A stretch of DNA of 64,000 bases from Mucilaginibacter aurantiaciroseus (GCF_024055595.1 NZ_JAMXOF010000001.1:806001-870000); one strand, 5' to 3'. Positions 46,184 to 56,151 are shown, counted from the first letter of the stretch. Numbers and translations are program-made. The notes: generated by a model not told the origin, from the sequence alone.

Positions 46184-48349
46184 TTAAGCCGGGATCTTTC
46201 TCGGCTTTTCGCGTTCCCAGAAACGGTGCTGCTTAATGGCTTCGATAAACTCTGCGGCTAAAGTAACAGCATCATCACCTACCATAACGCCTTCATCGTT
46301 CTCAATCTTTTTACTGAAATAGGTTGCTTCTAAAACTTGCATAGCACCTCCATCTGCCGCTATTGCCTTGCAATGTTTAAAAGCTTCATTCAGGAAATGT
46401 ACAGCATTAGGTACGGCTTCTATAGAAGCCACGCTATTGCCGCCACCCGGTACATAAACGGCATCAAACAATACAGATGCTGCCGTTAAAAAGCTTTCAT
46501 CTGCCTGGATCTTTTCGTCGTTCAGTGAGGTAATAAAACCTAACCTTGGTGCAATTATCTTAACCGCGCCACCCTCGGCTTCAATAGCTTTTTTTACGGC
46601 GAACAATGCTTTCTCGTCCACACCGTCAGCAGCAAGTATCGCTACCTTACGGGTTTGGATACTATCCTTGATCGTATTGGCCATGCTCAAAGCTTCAGAT
46701 TTAGATAACGAACCTTCTACCTGTACAGATTCGTAATCTTCTGTAGCGGCATCCGCAGGGATACTTTTGTTGATTGGAGTTTCTGGTGATTGCGGTACGT
46801 GTAAGCCCAAAGCATACGCAACCTCCGCTGCAAGGCCTTTATCAATTAATGATAGGATGCCTAACATGCGTTCGCGGATGGCAACGGTTTTTACTTTACC
46901 AAGCTCAAAACTCAAAGCATCTACAATATGGTTTTTCTCCGGATCCGACTGGCTGTTGAAGAACAATCTTGCCTGGCTAAAATGATCCAGGAAACTTTTG
47001 CTTCTTGCACGGATCTTAACAGAATCAATACGTTCAGGGAAAGTTACATAACCACCTTGTTCGGCCCTAACTTGCTCCGGTGAGTTTTTGTTAAGTGAAT
47101 TTGGGCTGTAACTGGTTTTACCAGTGTCAATATTATGGCGTGAAAAGCCATCGCGCTGATTGTTATAAACCGGCACTACAGGGCGGTTGATCGGGATTTG
47201 CTGAAAGTTTGGCCCACCCAAACGTAGTAGCTGTGTATCTGTGTAGGAGAACAAACGGCCTTGTAATAATGGGTCGTTGGTGAAATCGATACCCGGTACT
47301 ATGTGACCTAAATGGAATGCAACTTGTTCGGTCTCGGCAAAAAAATTGTCTGGGTTACGGTTCAACGTCATTTTACCAATCCGTTGTACCGGCACTAATT
47401 CTTCAGGGATCAGTTTGGTAGAATCCAACAAGTCAAATTCAAACTTAAATTCATCCTCTTCTGGTACGATTTGCACGCCGAGTTCCCATTCCGGGAAGGC
47501 ACCGCTATCAATGGCATCCCAAAGATCACGACGGTGGAAATCCGAGTCTTTACCCGATATGTTCTGTGCTTCGTCCCAGGCAACAGAGTGTACACCCAAT
47601 AATGGTTTCCAATGGAATTTCACAAAGCTGGCTACACCCTCCGCATTCACAAAGCGGAACGTATGTACGCCAAAGCCTTCCATCATGCGTAAGCTGCGGG
47701 GCAGGGCACGGTCGCTCATGGCCCACATGATCATATGCGCAGATTCGGGCATTAGGGAAATAAAATCCCAAAATGTATCGTGTGCCGATGCTGCCTGCGG
47801 GATCTCATTATTCGGTTCTGGTTTAACCGCGTGGATCAGGTCGGGAAATTTGATCGCATCCTGTATAAAAAATACAGGCATGTTATTGCCTACCAAGTCA
47901 AAGTTGCCTTCTTGTGTATAAAAGCGTACTGCGAAACCGCGTACATCTCTCGCCAGGTCGCTGGAGCCTTTTGAGCCCGCAACGGTAGAAAAACGTACGA
48001 ATACAGGCGTCTCGGTTTCCGTATCATTCAGGAACAAGGCTTTGGTTACAGCCGATTGGCTTTCGTATAACTTAAACACCCCATGCGCACCCGAACCACG
48101 GGCATGCACAACCCGCTCAGGAATGCGTTCGTGGTCAAAATGGGTTATTTTTTCGCGAAGGATAAAATCCTCTAAAAGAGAGGGGCCGCGGTCACCTGCT
48201 TTCAAAGAATTTTGGTCGTCGTTTATTTTTAACCCTGTATTAATAGTCATCTGCTGCCCTGCGGCATCATCCCTAAACTGGCCTAATTGTTCGTTTTTTC
48301 GGTTGGTTGTATCGATAGCCGGTTTTGCGGCTTTTTCATTTTTAGCCAT
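46184..48349 (-). CDS. katE: Large-subunit catalase (HPII-type) with DJ-1-like C-terminus
   Basis: A 721-aa heme catalase that dismutates hydrogen peroxide. The active-site region RVVHARGSGAHGVF, NNMPVFFIQDAIKFPD with the distal Asn, and the proximal heme ligand in RLFSYTDTQLLRLG are intact. Residues of about 560-710 form the extra domain of clade 2 catalases (KVAILAADGVDEKALF, VYVPGGGNSVASIE), related to DJ-1/PfpI. The start lies 2 bp after the stop of the ferritin-like gene, so the two are co-transcribed, giving combined iron/peroxide stress protection. Confidence 0.95.
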   Translation of the reverse strand: MAKNEKAAKPAIDTTNRKNEQLGQFRDDAAGQQMTINTGLKINDDQNSLKAGDRGPSLLEDFILREKITHFDHERIPERVVHARGSGAHGVFKLYESQSAVTKALFLNDTETETPVFVRFSTVAGSKGSSDLARDVRGFAVRFYTQEGNFDLVGNNMPVFFIQDAIKFPDLIHAVKPEPNNEIPQAASAHDTFWDFISLMPESAHMIMWAMSDRALPRSLRMMEGFGVHTFRFVNAEGVASFVKFHWKPLLGVHSVAWDEAQNISGKDSDFHRRDLWDAIDSGAFPEWELGVQIVPEEDEFKFEFDLLDSTKLIPEELVPVQRIGKMTLNRNPDNFFAETEQVAFHLGHIVPGIDFTNDPLLQGRLFSYTDTQLLRLGGPNFQQIPINRPVVPVYNNQRDGFSRHNIDTGKTSYSPNSLNKNSPEQVRAEQGGYVTFPERIDSVKIRARSKSFLDHFSQARLFFNSQSDPEKNHIVDALSFELGKVKTVAIRERMLGILSLIDKGLAAEVAYALGLHVPQSPETPINKSIPADAATEDYESVQVEGSLSKSEALSMANTIKDSIQTRKVAILAADGVDEKALFAVKKAIEAEGGAVKIIAPRLGFITSLNDEKIQADESFLTAASVLFDAVYVPGGGNSVASIEAVPNAVHFLNEAFKHCKAIAADGGAMQVLEATYFSKKIENDEGVMVGDDAVTLAAEFIEAIKQHRFWEREKPRKIPA

Positions 48350-48351
48350 AA

Positions 48352-48780
48352 TTATGCTTGTGCGATGGTTGTGGTAACTTCTGTTAATTTCGCGTCTGCT
48401 GTTTTTTCTTCAGCAAGGGTCTGTTCCAAAATAGCAGCCACATCTGTTAAGCCTAAGGTAGTGGCCAACGAAGCCAAGCCGCCATAAGTAGCAATTTCGT
48501 ACTGTTCTACCTTTTGTGATGCCATAATGATACCTACGTCGCGCGCGTGGGTACCTGCTTCCGTACTTTCCACAATGCTTTCACCCTCTTTAGTGATGCC
48601 CTCCATAGCATCGAATTTTTTGGCGATGATCTTTTCGTCTGACAGGCCGAACACTTCTTCAAGACGAGTTACATGGCCTTTAGTGATGCCATCTTTAAAT
48701 AGGTCGAGCAAGCCCGTGTCAGTTTTCTCCGGCGATGCGATGGCGAATTTCGGTTCAGTTCCGGTTTCTTTTTTAGCCAT
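48352..48780 (-). CDS. Ferritin-like YciE/YciF-family protein (DUF892)
   Basis: A 142-aa helical protein from the ATG at 48780 (MAKKETGTEP); the frame is open 30 bp further upstream but with a poor start. It resembles YciE/YciF members: HVTRLEEVFGLSDEKI, ESTEAGTHARDVGIIMAS, VEQYEIATYGGLASLA and ILEQTLAEEKTAD. The Glu/His in VEQYEIA and ILEQTLAEE suit a di-iron site. It ends 2 bp before the catalase start, which supports a role in oxidative or osmotic stress. Confidence 0.85.
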   Translation of the reverse strand: MAKKETGTEPKFAIASPEKTDTGLLDLFKDGITKGHVTRLEEVFGLSDEKIIAKKFDAMEGITKEGESIVESTEAGTHARDVGIIMASQKVEQYEIATYGGLASLATTLGLTDVAAILEQTLAEEKTADAKLTEVTTTIAQA

Positions 48781-48955
48781 GATGTTTATGTTGTATTTTG
48801 TTATTAGCACAATAAGTTGTACTAATAAAAGCTATAAAACATCAAGTTGTTTTAACTTGTTAGAAATAAATTGAATTAGAAGTATTTATCTAAAATTGCA
48901 TAGTGTAAGACTACTAAGTTATAAATTATAGCATAAATATCTTATTAACAGATAA

Positions 48956-49519
48956 CTATGTAAGTTTATCTAATATAAAATAACCCAAATAGATCTCATC
49001 CTCTGGTAATTCTTCATCGGGTGTTATCTATATGATACTTATCTTTTAGTGCAGGGGGTAACATCTCTTATATCCGGTAAATATCATCCGCATCAATATC
49101 GTATTTATCGTCGATGTGCGCGTTAGCACCTTTCATACCTGCAATAGTATTCGTGGGGTAAAATATGATCTTTTTTAATTCTTGTATAGCAGGCCCATTG
49201 CCGTTTTGCACAGTAATTACAATATGATGATGCTTGGGCTAGTTGGCCGGAAATGTAACCGCCAAGGTTTACAAAAAATAGCTTATTTTCTGATGGTTGG
49301 TGTTCTTCGCCTTTGGCACAACTTTCACCCGGTAATCTTCAAGGGAATTAACCTCACGGTAGCCGTCAATATGCAGTCTGGTACCTGTGTTGCGCCAAAA
49401 GGCTTTAATATCGGGCACCAATTCCTTTAACGAAGTTGCGATGCCAAAGAAAATATCATGCGGCTCTATATGCCTGCCCGGCGCTTTAGAACCTAATAGT
49501 AATAAGTAAAGTTTTGGGG
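48956..49519 (-). pseudogene. DUF1543 protein, multiply broken
   Basis: On the minus strand, starting at 49519, one frame reads KLYLLLLGSKAPGRHIEPHD, then IFFGIATSLKELVPDIKAFW and LHIDGYREVNSLEDYRVKVV, which is the first half of a DUF1543 protein. There is no start codon (Pro stands where Met is expected). Frameshifts follow near 49285, a TAA follows DDIYRI, and another frame change near 49030 leads to PDEELPEDEIYLGYF and a TAG at 48956-48958. The C-terminal HIDDKYDIDADDIY motif is still readable. The gene is non-functional. Confidence 0.7.
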
Positions 49520-49549
49520 TATAGGCTGGTATTTAGGTATTCAATAGTA

Positions 49550-51385
49550 TCAGTTATTTAATATGGATTTGATGATATGGCCCGATGCTTCCAGGCAAAA
49601 ATCAAGCCCGGAGTAGTCGGGGTTATAACCGCCAATGTACGGAACGGCCATTATATATAATCGCTCGTTAAATGCGCCAAAGTCGTCAATAGCCTGGAAG
49701 CTGTCATTTATGGTAACGCCGGGCACGGTTAAGTAATAACCTCCTTTGCCATCAAATTTTACTTTTCTCGAGTCGTTTTTAAGTGATTCCTGGCCGTTTT
49801 TTGGTGATTTAAACCACAATTTTGCAGGGGTAACGGTACGCGCCTCGCTAAGGCCTTTATATGGGAACTCGTCGAATGTTAAATGGGGTTGGCCTACGCA
49901 ATCGACATAAATTTTGTAGGTATCGGCATGCTCAATTTCCTGTTCATCGGTGTAGTGGTAAATCACCCCGCCTTCTTCTATTGGTTCTACATAATTATTG
50001 TCGCCTACGGTAATAATATCTAAGGCGCCTGCCCGGTGCAGGGCCATCATCTCCTCAACAGAATTTTGCGGCGCATAGGCTATAACTACTGATATTAAGG
50101 GCATTAAAACTTTCTGCAGCCTAATCATATCCTCCGCCGAAAAGTACTTGGCGGGATAGTTCATCGCGAAGCTAAGCACCCCCAGCATCTCCTTCCAATA
50201 CACGGATTTATGTTGTTCTATAGATATTTCGGCTTCTTTATACTCAATTTTAAAAAGCTCAAAAGGATCTATACTCTCGCGATGATCCAAGGTATCGTTC
50301 ACAAAGTCCTCCATGCACATATCCTTTATGCGTTCGTAAAAATCGGGCTGTTTATCTTTAAAGGCAAGCTTAAAGTCTTTCTCAAATACCAGGTCGATCG
50401 AAAGGAAACCGTTGTTCTCTTCGCGGTTTTGTTTGATCTCCTCCGGCGTAAGCTCAGCGCCTGTAGCCAAATGCGAATCTTCTAAATGGAACCTTACAGC
50501 AGGCAACAAACCATTACGCGAATGCATCACCATTTTAAAGCCTTTGCTATCGCCGGCAACCGTGTAAGTAAGTTTTCCGTCTTCACCATTATTAAACATA
50601 CCGTTACGGCGCGATAGGGTACGTATTGCATCAATAGCGGTAAGTGATGAGCCCCGTATCGCGACGGCGTCATTAGTTTTAAAAACAAGCTTTACAGGCG
50701 GGTAGGGCGAATCGAAATATCCCGGCACTTTGCCCTCGTTCTTTTTTGGCCAGTTGTGGCCGGTACAAATAATTACCTGGTCAAAGTCGTGTTTGGTTTC
50801 GTTATTTATTTCTACGATTACGTTTTGTTTGTCGGGGTTATCAGTAACATTGGTAACCTCGCTGTCGTAATGTACTTCAAACTCCAGGCCTTGTTCTTTG
50901 GCTTGTTTTTGCAACAGGTTAAACTGGGCGGTAAGGTACTGCCCAAAAAGCAATCTCGGCAGTACTTTATACTCGTTAAACTTTTCAGGGTCGATAAGGA
51001 ACTTATCCAGCGTGTCTTTAGACACGGTTTTTATCCAGTCGTTAATAGAGGTCACCATCTCGGGGATCTCGTTGCCTGATACATTAGTAACATGTTCGTC
51101 GTTAGCCCCGTTAGCGCTGTAGGGCATACCCGCGCCAAGCAGATTGCTTTTTTCAAAGATAGTTATGGTAAAATCGTTGCGTTTGGCATCAACAAACTGT
51201 TTAAACATAAACAGGGCGCTTGGCCCGCCACCAAGGATAGCTATGTATTTCTTATTCCTCAATTTAATAAATGATAAAGCAAGTGTGTTAGGTAAATTGC
51301 AAAGCGCGTTAAATTGTTTTTGTAAAGCGGCCTGTCTGATGAAATATTTCTTGAATTTCGCTAAGTAGGCGGGTGGCAATGTCAT
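49550..51385 (-). CDS. FAD/NAD(P)-binding oxidoreductase
   Basis: A 611-aa protein with the N-terminal nucleotide-binding motif AILGGGPSALFMFKQFV and a second Rossmann-like region (VIICTGHNWPKKNEGKV, then AIRGSSLTAIDAIRTLSR). It resembles the FAD-NAD(P)-binding family often found in Bacteroidota with no assigned substrate. NEHVTNVSGNEIPE-like residues near 110 belong to the flavin site. It stands alone after a decayed DUF1543 gene. The hairpin at 51396-51427 in its 5' leader may affect expression. The reaction is unknown. Confidence 0.75.
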   Translation of the reverse strand: MTLPPAYLAKFKKYFIRQAALQKQFNALCNLPNTLALSFIKLRNKKYIAILGGGPSALFMFKQFVDAKRNDFTITIFEKSNLLGAGMPYSANGANDEHVTNVSGNEIPEMVTSINDWIKTVSKDTLDKFLIDPEKFNEYKVLPRLLFGQYLTAQFNLLQKQAKEQGLEFEVHYDSEVTNVTDNPDKQNVIVEINNETKHDFDQVIICTGHNWPKKNEGKVPGYFDSPYPPVKLVFKTNDAVAIRGSSLTAIDAIRTLSRRNGMFNNGEDGKLTYTVAGDSKGFKMVMHSRNGLLPAVRFHLEDSHLATGAELTPEEIKQNREENNGFLSIDLVFEKDFKLAFKDKQPDFYERIKDMCMEDFVNDTLDHRESIDPFELFKIEYKEAEISIEQHKSVYWKEMLGVLSFAMNYPAKYFSAEDMIRLQKVLMPLISVVIAYAPQNSVEEMMALHRAGALDIITVGDNNYVEPIEEGGVIYHYTDEQEIEHADTYKIYVDCVGQPHLTFDEFPYKGLSEARTVTPAKLWFKSPKNGQESLKNDSRKVKFDGKGGYYLTVPGVTINDSFQAIDDFGAFNERLYIMAVPYIGGYNPDYSGLDFCLEASGHIIKSILNN

Positions 51386-51756
51386 ATTTAATAGTAAAGC
51401 CCCGTATCATTTGCTGATGCAGGGCTTCTTATCATCCGGCCATATTCCCCCTATATTTAATAGTACGGCCTTTTGATAATTGTAAACCTTACGGCCCGCC
51501 AGTTTACGGGCAATAAGCTTTTTGCAACAGTTGCCCTTGTAACGGTAACGTTGCGTTTAATAAAGTAACATTCATTTAAAACGATAATCAATACTACATA
51601 TGTACTATTTTAAGCATACTGGGTGCTGTTTTACTGCTATTTAAAATTTTTTTTATAGCTAAGTTTTTGCAAATGAATTGGTTAAATAAGCTTGTGCAAA
51701 TTCTTTTAAAAAAAGTTTGCATGGCTACACAAAAATCCTACCTTTGCAATCCCAAT
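51386..51756. other. Intergenic region with a structured leader
   Basis: 371 bp without a supported gene. AAAGCCC (51396-51402) and GGGCTT (51422-51427) pair around an inner ATCA/TGAT stem, forming a structure that overlaps the presumed leader of the FAD enzyme. A further GTAAACC...GGTTTAC-like symmetry occurs near 51480-51515. No clear promoter for the tRNA was identified. Confidence 0.4.
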
Positions 51757-51830
51757 CGGGATGTAGCGTAGCCCGGTATCGCGCCACATTTGGGATGTGG
51801 AGGCCGCAGGTTCGAATCCTGCCATCCCGA
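51757..51830 (+). tRNA. tRNA-Pro (anticodon TGG)
   Basis: A cloverleaf is readable: acceptor CGGGATG/CATCCCG, anticodon stem CCACA/TGTGG with loop TTTGGGA (anticodon TGG), T arm CAGG-TTCGAAT-CCTG, and discriminator A at 51830. CCA is not encoded in the usual position. A terminator follows. Confidence 0.93.
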
Positions 51831-51853
51831 CACCAGCGATACCAACCAGTATC

Positions 51854-51889
51854 AAAAAGCCTTTAAATCTATGATTTAGAGGCTTTTTT
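51854..51889 (+). terminator. Terminator of the tRNA-Pro gene
   Basis: AAAAAGCCTTTAAATC pairs with GATTTAGAGGCTTTTTT across a TAT loop (one bulge), ending in a T run of six. It is a good rho-independent terminator for the tRNA. Confidence 0.8.
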
Positions 51890-52759
51890 GTTTTATTACA
51901 GCCCAATTCATTCAAGTTATATAAAGGAAAATGTGCCCTATTCGGTGCCCCAAATTTTAAATTATTAGGTTTGAGCTACCAAAAGAATTGTAATATATTG
52001 ATAATCAATTAATTGATTAGTTTATTTTGACGTATTTTGATAGGGTTTAATACCTGTTTATTGTTCAAATCGGTGTCCCTTTTCAATAAACATATCAAAT
52101 CAGTTAAAACCATGCTTTTGAAAATTATTAATTGAAATAGCTATAGTTATGTCAAATCATAAGTCGTAGTTTTTCTTTTTATCTATTACTAATAAAATGC
52201 CTTACACCACGCGTTTGAGGTTAATACTATAATACCAAGTTTGCCAACAACACCAAATCATGTAGAAAAGGTTCGAAATTTGTACAGGCAGGGCGACAGA
52301 AAGCGATATCAATTTTCTAAACTCTCTAAATCGAAAGTTTAGAGAGTTTTTTGCGTTTATACATCTTGTTTTTTTAGTAAATAGCAGGTAATGCAAATTG
52401 TACAATATCGCTTAATTATTAGCCAATAATACAAAAGTATTATTGCCGGGCATGTATTTCCTTTGTAATCCTGTACAGATCAACATTCTGTTGTTAAACA
52501 TAAAAATGGCTTTCCGGTCGACCTCATATCAACGGTAAGCATTAATGTTTTGAAATAGCAATAACAGAAAGCAGATTGATAGGTTTTAATAATACGATTG
52601 GCTATCTTGGCTAAAGCCAATTGCCAATCCTTTTTTAAGATAAGTTTATTGTGAAAGCTTTGGCGAATTATTTTATTTGAAATTATAACATCTTAACCGG
52701 TAAGCTATTTAAAGCCTCCTGGTATACAAACGGGTGCTGCATCCACACTATAAATTATT
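51890..52759. other. Long intergenic region with a second tRNA-tail-like scar
   Basis: 870 bp without a supported gene. At 52271-52310 GGTTCGAA is followed by a CAGGCAGGGCGACAG stretch, and at 52319-52349 comes a perfect 12-bp stem (AAACTCTCTAAA/TTTAGAGAGTTT) with a T run. The order T-loop-like motif, spacer, terminator echoes the tRNA-Pro tail at 51812-51889, so this may be a degraded tRNA end. The right part is AT-rich leader of the dehydratase gene. Confidence 0.35.
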
Positions 52760-54424
52760 ATGGTAGAAGAAGTTAAACGTACTTTTTTACATATTCACCA
52801 AGCCGATAATGTACTTGTTGCACTTACCGACCTGTCCAAAGGTACTTTTATCGAGCACGAGGGTTTAGGTTTTACACTGGCTGATAACGTGGCCGGCAAA
52901 CATAAGTTTACCATTAACGCTTTGCAACCCGGCGACGAGGTGTACATGTATGGCGTATTGGTCGGTAAAGCCAGCGAATACATCCCGCAGGGCGGTGTCA
53001 TTAATACCCAAAACTTAAAACACGCTACCGACGATTTTACTCTCGGTAACCGCAAAACAACCTGGGCACAGCCCGATGTAAGCACTTTTGCTAACCGCGC
53101 CTTTAACGGCTACCACCGGTCAGATGGTTCTGTAGGTACTGCCAATTACTGGCTGGTTATCCCATTGGTTTTTTGTGAGAACAGGAATATTAATGTATTG
53201 AAAGATGCCTTGCAGGATAAATTGGGTTTTTCTAAGCCACGCGGTTACGAGAACGAGGTTGACCAATTGGTAGCCATGTTGGAGGCGGGTAAATCGGTAG
53301 AAGAGATTTTACAGGCCGATCTGCAGATGACACCTGAGACGGGTGCATCAAACAAACTATTCCCTAATATCGATGGCATCAAATTCCTGAACCACGATAT
53401 GGGCTGCGGCGGTACCCGTACAGATTCTGATGCGCTTTGCGGATTATTAGCGGGTTACATCACCCATCCAAACGTAGCCGGGGCAACCATACTGAGCCTT
53501 GGCTGCCAGCATGCACAGGCCAGCATCTTGCAGGTCGAGATCAATAAACGTGATCCGAATTTTTCCAAACCCTTAATAATACTTGAGCAGCAAAAGCTTG
53601 GCACCGAAAGCCGCCTTTTGCACGAAGCGCTTAAACAAACCTTCGCGGGTTTAATACAGGTAAATAAACAGCAACGCCAGCCTGCGCCAATTAATAAACT
53701 TTGTATTGGCTTAGAGTGTGGCGGGTCTGATGGTTTCTCCGGTATCTCGGCAAACCCTGTTTTGGGTTATTTGTCGGATATGATGGTAACCATGGGCGGC
53801 AGCGTTGTACTGGCCGAGTTTCCGGAGCTTTGCGGTGTGGAGCAGGAACTAAGCGACCGTTGTGTTGACGATATCACCGCTTTAAAGTTTATGGACCTGA
53901 TGCGTACCTACAATGCCAAGGCCGAAGCAGATGGATCAGGTTTTTACGCTAACCCCTCACCGGGTAATATCAGAGATGGTTTGATAACAGATGCCATTAA
54001 ATCTGCAGGTGCAGCCAAAAAAGGCGGTACATCGCCTGTTACGGCTGTATTAGATTACCCCGAGAAAGTAACTAAGCCAGGCTTAAACCTGCTTTGTACC
54101 CCCGGCAGCGATGTGGAAAGCACCACTGCCGAAGTAGCATCAGGCGCAAATATTGTATTGTTTACTACAGGCTTGGGTACGCCTACAGGTAACCCTGTTG
54201 CGCCAGTGATTAAGTTATCAACCAACACAACACTGTTTAACAAGATGCCCGATATTATTGACTTTAACTGCGGTACGGTTATAGAGGGTGCGGAAACCAT
54301 CGAACAATCCGCACACCGTTTATTAAACTATGTGATAGATGTTGCTAATGGCGAGATCAAGCCAAAGGCAGTACAATTAGGTCAGGACGATTTTATTCCA
54401 TGGAAACGAGGCGTTTCATTATAA
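52760..54424 (+). CDS. UxaA-family sugar-acid dehydratase (altronate or fuconate type)
   Basis: A 554-aa Fe2+-dependent dehydratase. The N-terminal SAF domain (about 1-95) is followed by the UxaA catalytic part: GYHRSDGSVGTANYW, NHDMGCGGTRTDSD, LSLGCQHAQAS, LECGGSDGFSGISANP and LCTPGSDVES. The family removes water from sugar acids such as D-altronate; next to an SDR and an FAH-type hydrolase it is more likely to act on a 6-deoxysugar acid (L-fuconate or L-rhamnonate). Length is normal. It opens the operon, with the SDR 10 bp downstream. Confidence 0.85.
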   Translation: MVEEVKRTFLHIHQADNVLVALTDLSKGTFIEHEGLGFTLADNVAGKHKFTINALQPGDEVYMYGVLVGKASEYIPQGGVINTQNLKHATDDFTLGNRKTTWAQPDVSTFANRAFNGYHRSDGSVGTANYWLVIPLVFCENRNINVLKDALQDKLGFSKPRGYENEVDQLVAMLEAGKSVEEILQADLQMTPETGASNKLFPNIDGIKFLNHDMGCGGTRTDSDALCGLLAGYITHPNVAGATILSLGCQHAQASILQVEINKRDPNFSKPLIILEQQKLGTESRLLHEALKQTFAGLIQVNKQQRQPAPINKLCIGLECGGSDGFSGISANPVLGYLSDMMVTMGGSVVLAEFPELCGVEQELSDRCVDDITALKFMDLMRTYNAKAEADGSGFYANPSPGNIRDGLITDAIKSAGAAKKGGTSPVTAVLDYPEKVTKPGLNLLCTPGSDVESTTAEVASGANIVLFTTGLGTPTGNPVAPVIKLSTNTTLFNKMPDIIDFNCGTVIEGAETIEQSAHRLLNYVIDVANGEIKPKAVQLGQDDFIPWKRGVSL

Positions 54425-54434
54425 ACCATTATAA

Positions 54435-55199
54435 ATGTTCAGCTTAAAAAATAAAATAGCCGTTATAACCGGCGGGGGCAGCGGTATAGGTAAGGCAATA
54501 GCCTTGCTGTTTGCCAAACAAGGCGCTACCATCCACATTATCGAATTAAATACCGATGCTGCTTACGATGTTATCGCCGAAATAAAAAACGCGGGCGGCA
54601 ATGGCCAGGCACATGCCGCCAACGTTTCCGATCAGCAAGCAGTAATAAATGTATTTAATACCATTGGCAAGGTAGATATCCTGGTAAACAACGCCGGAAT
54701 AGCCCACGTAGGTAACGTCGAAAAAACATCCGAAGCCGACCTTGACCGCATCTTTAGCGTGAATGTAAAAGGTGCTTACAATTGCCTTTTCGCCGCTGTG
54801 CCATTAATGAAAGCCGCAGGCAAAGGCGCCATCCTTAATATGGCCTCAATTGCTGCTCACGTGGGTATTACCGATAGGTTTGCCTACTCGATGAGTAAAG
54901 GTGCAATCTACGCCATGAGCATGTCAGTAGCGCGTGATTACCTGGTAGATAATATCCGCAGCAATAGCATTTCGCCGGCAAGGGTTCATACGCCGTTTGT
55001 AGATGGTTTTATCGCCAAAAACTATCCCGATAACCAGGAAGAAATCTTTGATAAGCTCTCTAAAAGCCAACCCATAGGTCGCATGGGGCAACCCGATGAG
55101 ATAGCGGCGCTGGCATTGTACTTATGCTCTGACGAGGCCAGCTTTATAACCGGAGTAGATTACCCGATTGATGGCGGATTTATTACATTGAATAACTAA
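54435..55199 (+). CDS. SDR oxidoreductase, probable 2-keto-3-deoxy-fuconate/rhamnonate dehydrogenase
   Basis: A 254-aa short-chain dehydrogenase with the NAD(P) site ITGGGSGIGKAIA, the NNAGIAH motif and an intact catalytic YSMSK (Tyr/Lys). The C-terminal PIDGGFITLNN is typical. It lies between the dehydratase and the FAH hydrolase with gaps of 10 and 6 bp. That order fits the non-phosphorylated 6-deoxysugar pathway, in which this enzyme oxidises 2-keto-3-deoxy acid to the 2,4-diketo form. Confidence 0.85.
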   Translation: MFSLKNKIAVITGGGSGIGKAIALLFAKQGATIHIIELNTDAAYDVIAEIKNAGGNGQAHAANVSDQQAVINVFNTIGKVDILVNNAGIAHVGNVEKTSEADLDRIFSVNVKGAYNCLFAAVPLMKAAGKGAILNMASIAAHVGITDRFAYSMSKGAIYAMSMSVARDYLVDNIRSNSISPARVHTPFVDGFIAKNYPDNQEEIFDKLSKSQPIGRMGQPDEIAALALYLCSDEASFITGVDYPIDGGFITLNN

Positions 55200-55205
55200 A
55201 ACAGT

Positions 55206-56063
55206 ATGAAATTTATACGATACGGCAACGCCGGCGAAGAACGCACAGGTGTACAAATAGATGGCGTTAACTACGATACTTCCTTTTACGGTAAAGATTA
55301 CGACGAAAAGTTTTTTGAAATAGGGGGCCCGGCGCAATTGGCTGCTTACGTAAAAGAGCACCAAAGCGAATTGCAAGCTATTCCTGAGGGGGCCCGTTTG
55401 GGCAGCCCGATAGCAAGGCCGTCTAAAATTGTATGTGTCGGCCTTAACTATGCCGATCATGCTAAAGAAACCAACGCGCCGTTACCGTCAGAACCTATCA
55501 TCTTTATGAAAAGCACTACCTCGTTGGTTGGGCCTAATGATGATATTATGATCCCTAAAAACTCGGTAAAAACAGATTGGGAAGTGGAACTGGCGGTAGT
55601 TATCGGCAAAAAAGCATCCTATGTGGAGGAAGCTGATGCTGCCGGTTATATAGCAGGTTATGTGCTGCATAACGATGTATCTGAACGTGAATTTCAACTG
55701 GAACGCAATGGTACCTGGGATAAGGGTAAAGGTTGTGATACCTTCGCTCCGATGGGCCCATACCTGGTAACGCCAGATGAGGTTGGCGATGTAGATAACC
55801 TGCGCCTTTGGCTAACCGTTAACGGCGAAAAAATGCAGGAGGGCACAACCGCTAATTTTATATTTAAAGTACCTTACATCGTATCTTACGTGAGCCAGTT
55901 TATGACTTTGCTGCCGGGTGATGTGATCTCTACAGGTACGCCCGCCGGCGTTGGTCTTGGTTTTAAACCACCTATCTATTTAAAGGCAGGCGATGTTGTG
56001 GAATTAGGCATCGATGGTTTAGGTACATCAAAACAAAATGTGGTTGCTTACGCCAAAGCTTAG
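55206..56063 (+). CDS. FAH-family hydrolase, probable 2,4-diketo-3-deoxy acid hydrolase
   Basis: A 285-aa fumarylacetoacetate-hydrolase-family enzyme. VCVGLNYADHAKE, PIIFMKSTTS, the metal-binding DWEVELAVVIG and HNDVSEREFQ, the GKGCDTFAPMGP loop and ISTGTPAGVG are all present. In this operon it would split 2,4-diketo-3-deoxy-fuconate/rhamnonate to pyruvate and L-lactate, which explains the downstream lactate-use genes. It starts 6 bp after the SDR. Confidence 0.88.
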   Translation: MKFIRYGNAGEERTGVQIDGVNYDTSFYGKDYDEKFFEIGGPAQLAAYVKEHQSELQAIPEGARLGSPIARPSKIVCVGLNYADHAKETNAPLPSEPIIFMKSTTSLVGPNDDIMIPKNSVKTDWEVELAVVIGKKASYVEEADAAGYIAGYVLHNDVSEREFQLERNGTWDKGKGCDTFAPMGPYLVTPDEVGDVDNLRLWLTVNGEKMQEGTTANFIFKVPYIVSYVSQFMTLLPGDVISTGTPAGVGLGFKPPIYLKAGDVVELGIDGLGTSKQNVVAYAKA

Positions 56064-56151
56064 TTACAACAATACAGTTAAGTACAGTTAAATGCTGTGG
56101 ACTTTTTAATTTACGCCCACAAACCACGGCAACCATTTTGCTGACCCGATT

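Noticed and set aside
47346..47921. 191-codon plus-strand frame opposite the catalase
   Set aside because: Shadow of the catalase coding sequence, which has all active-site motifs.
51706..51915. 69-codon minus-strand frame over the tRNA
   Set aside because: It is the antisense of the tRNA-Pro gene and its terminator.
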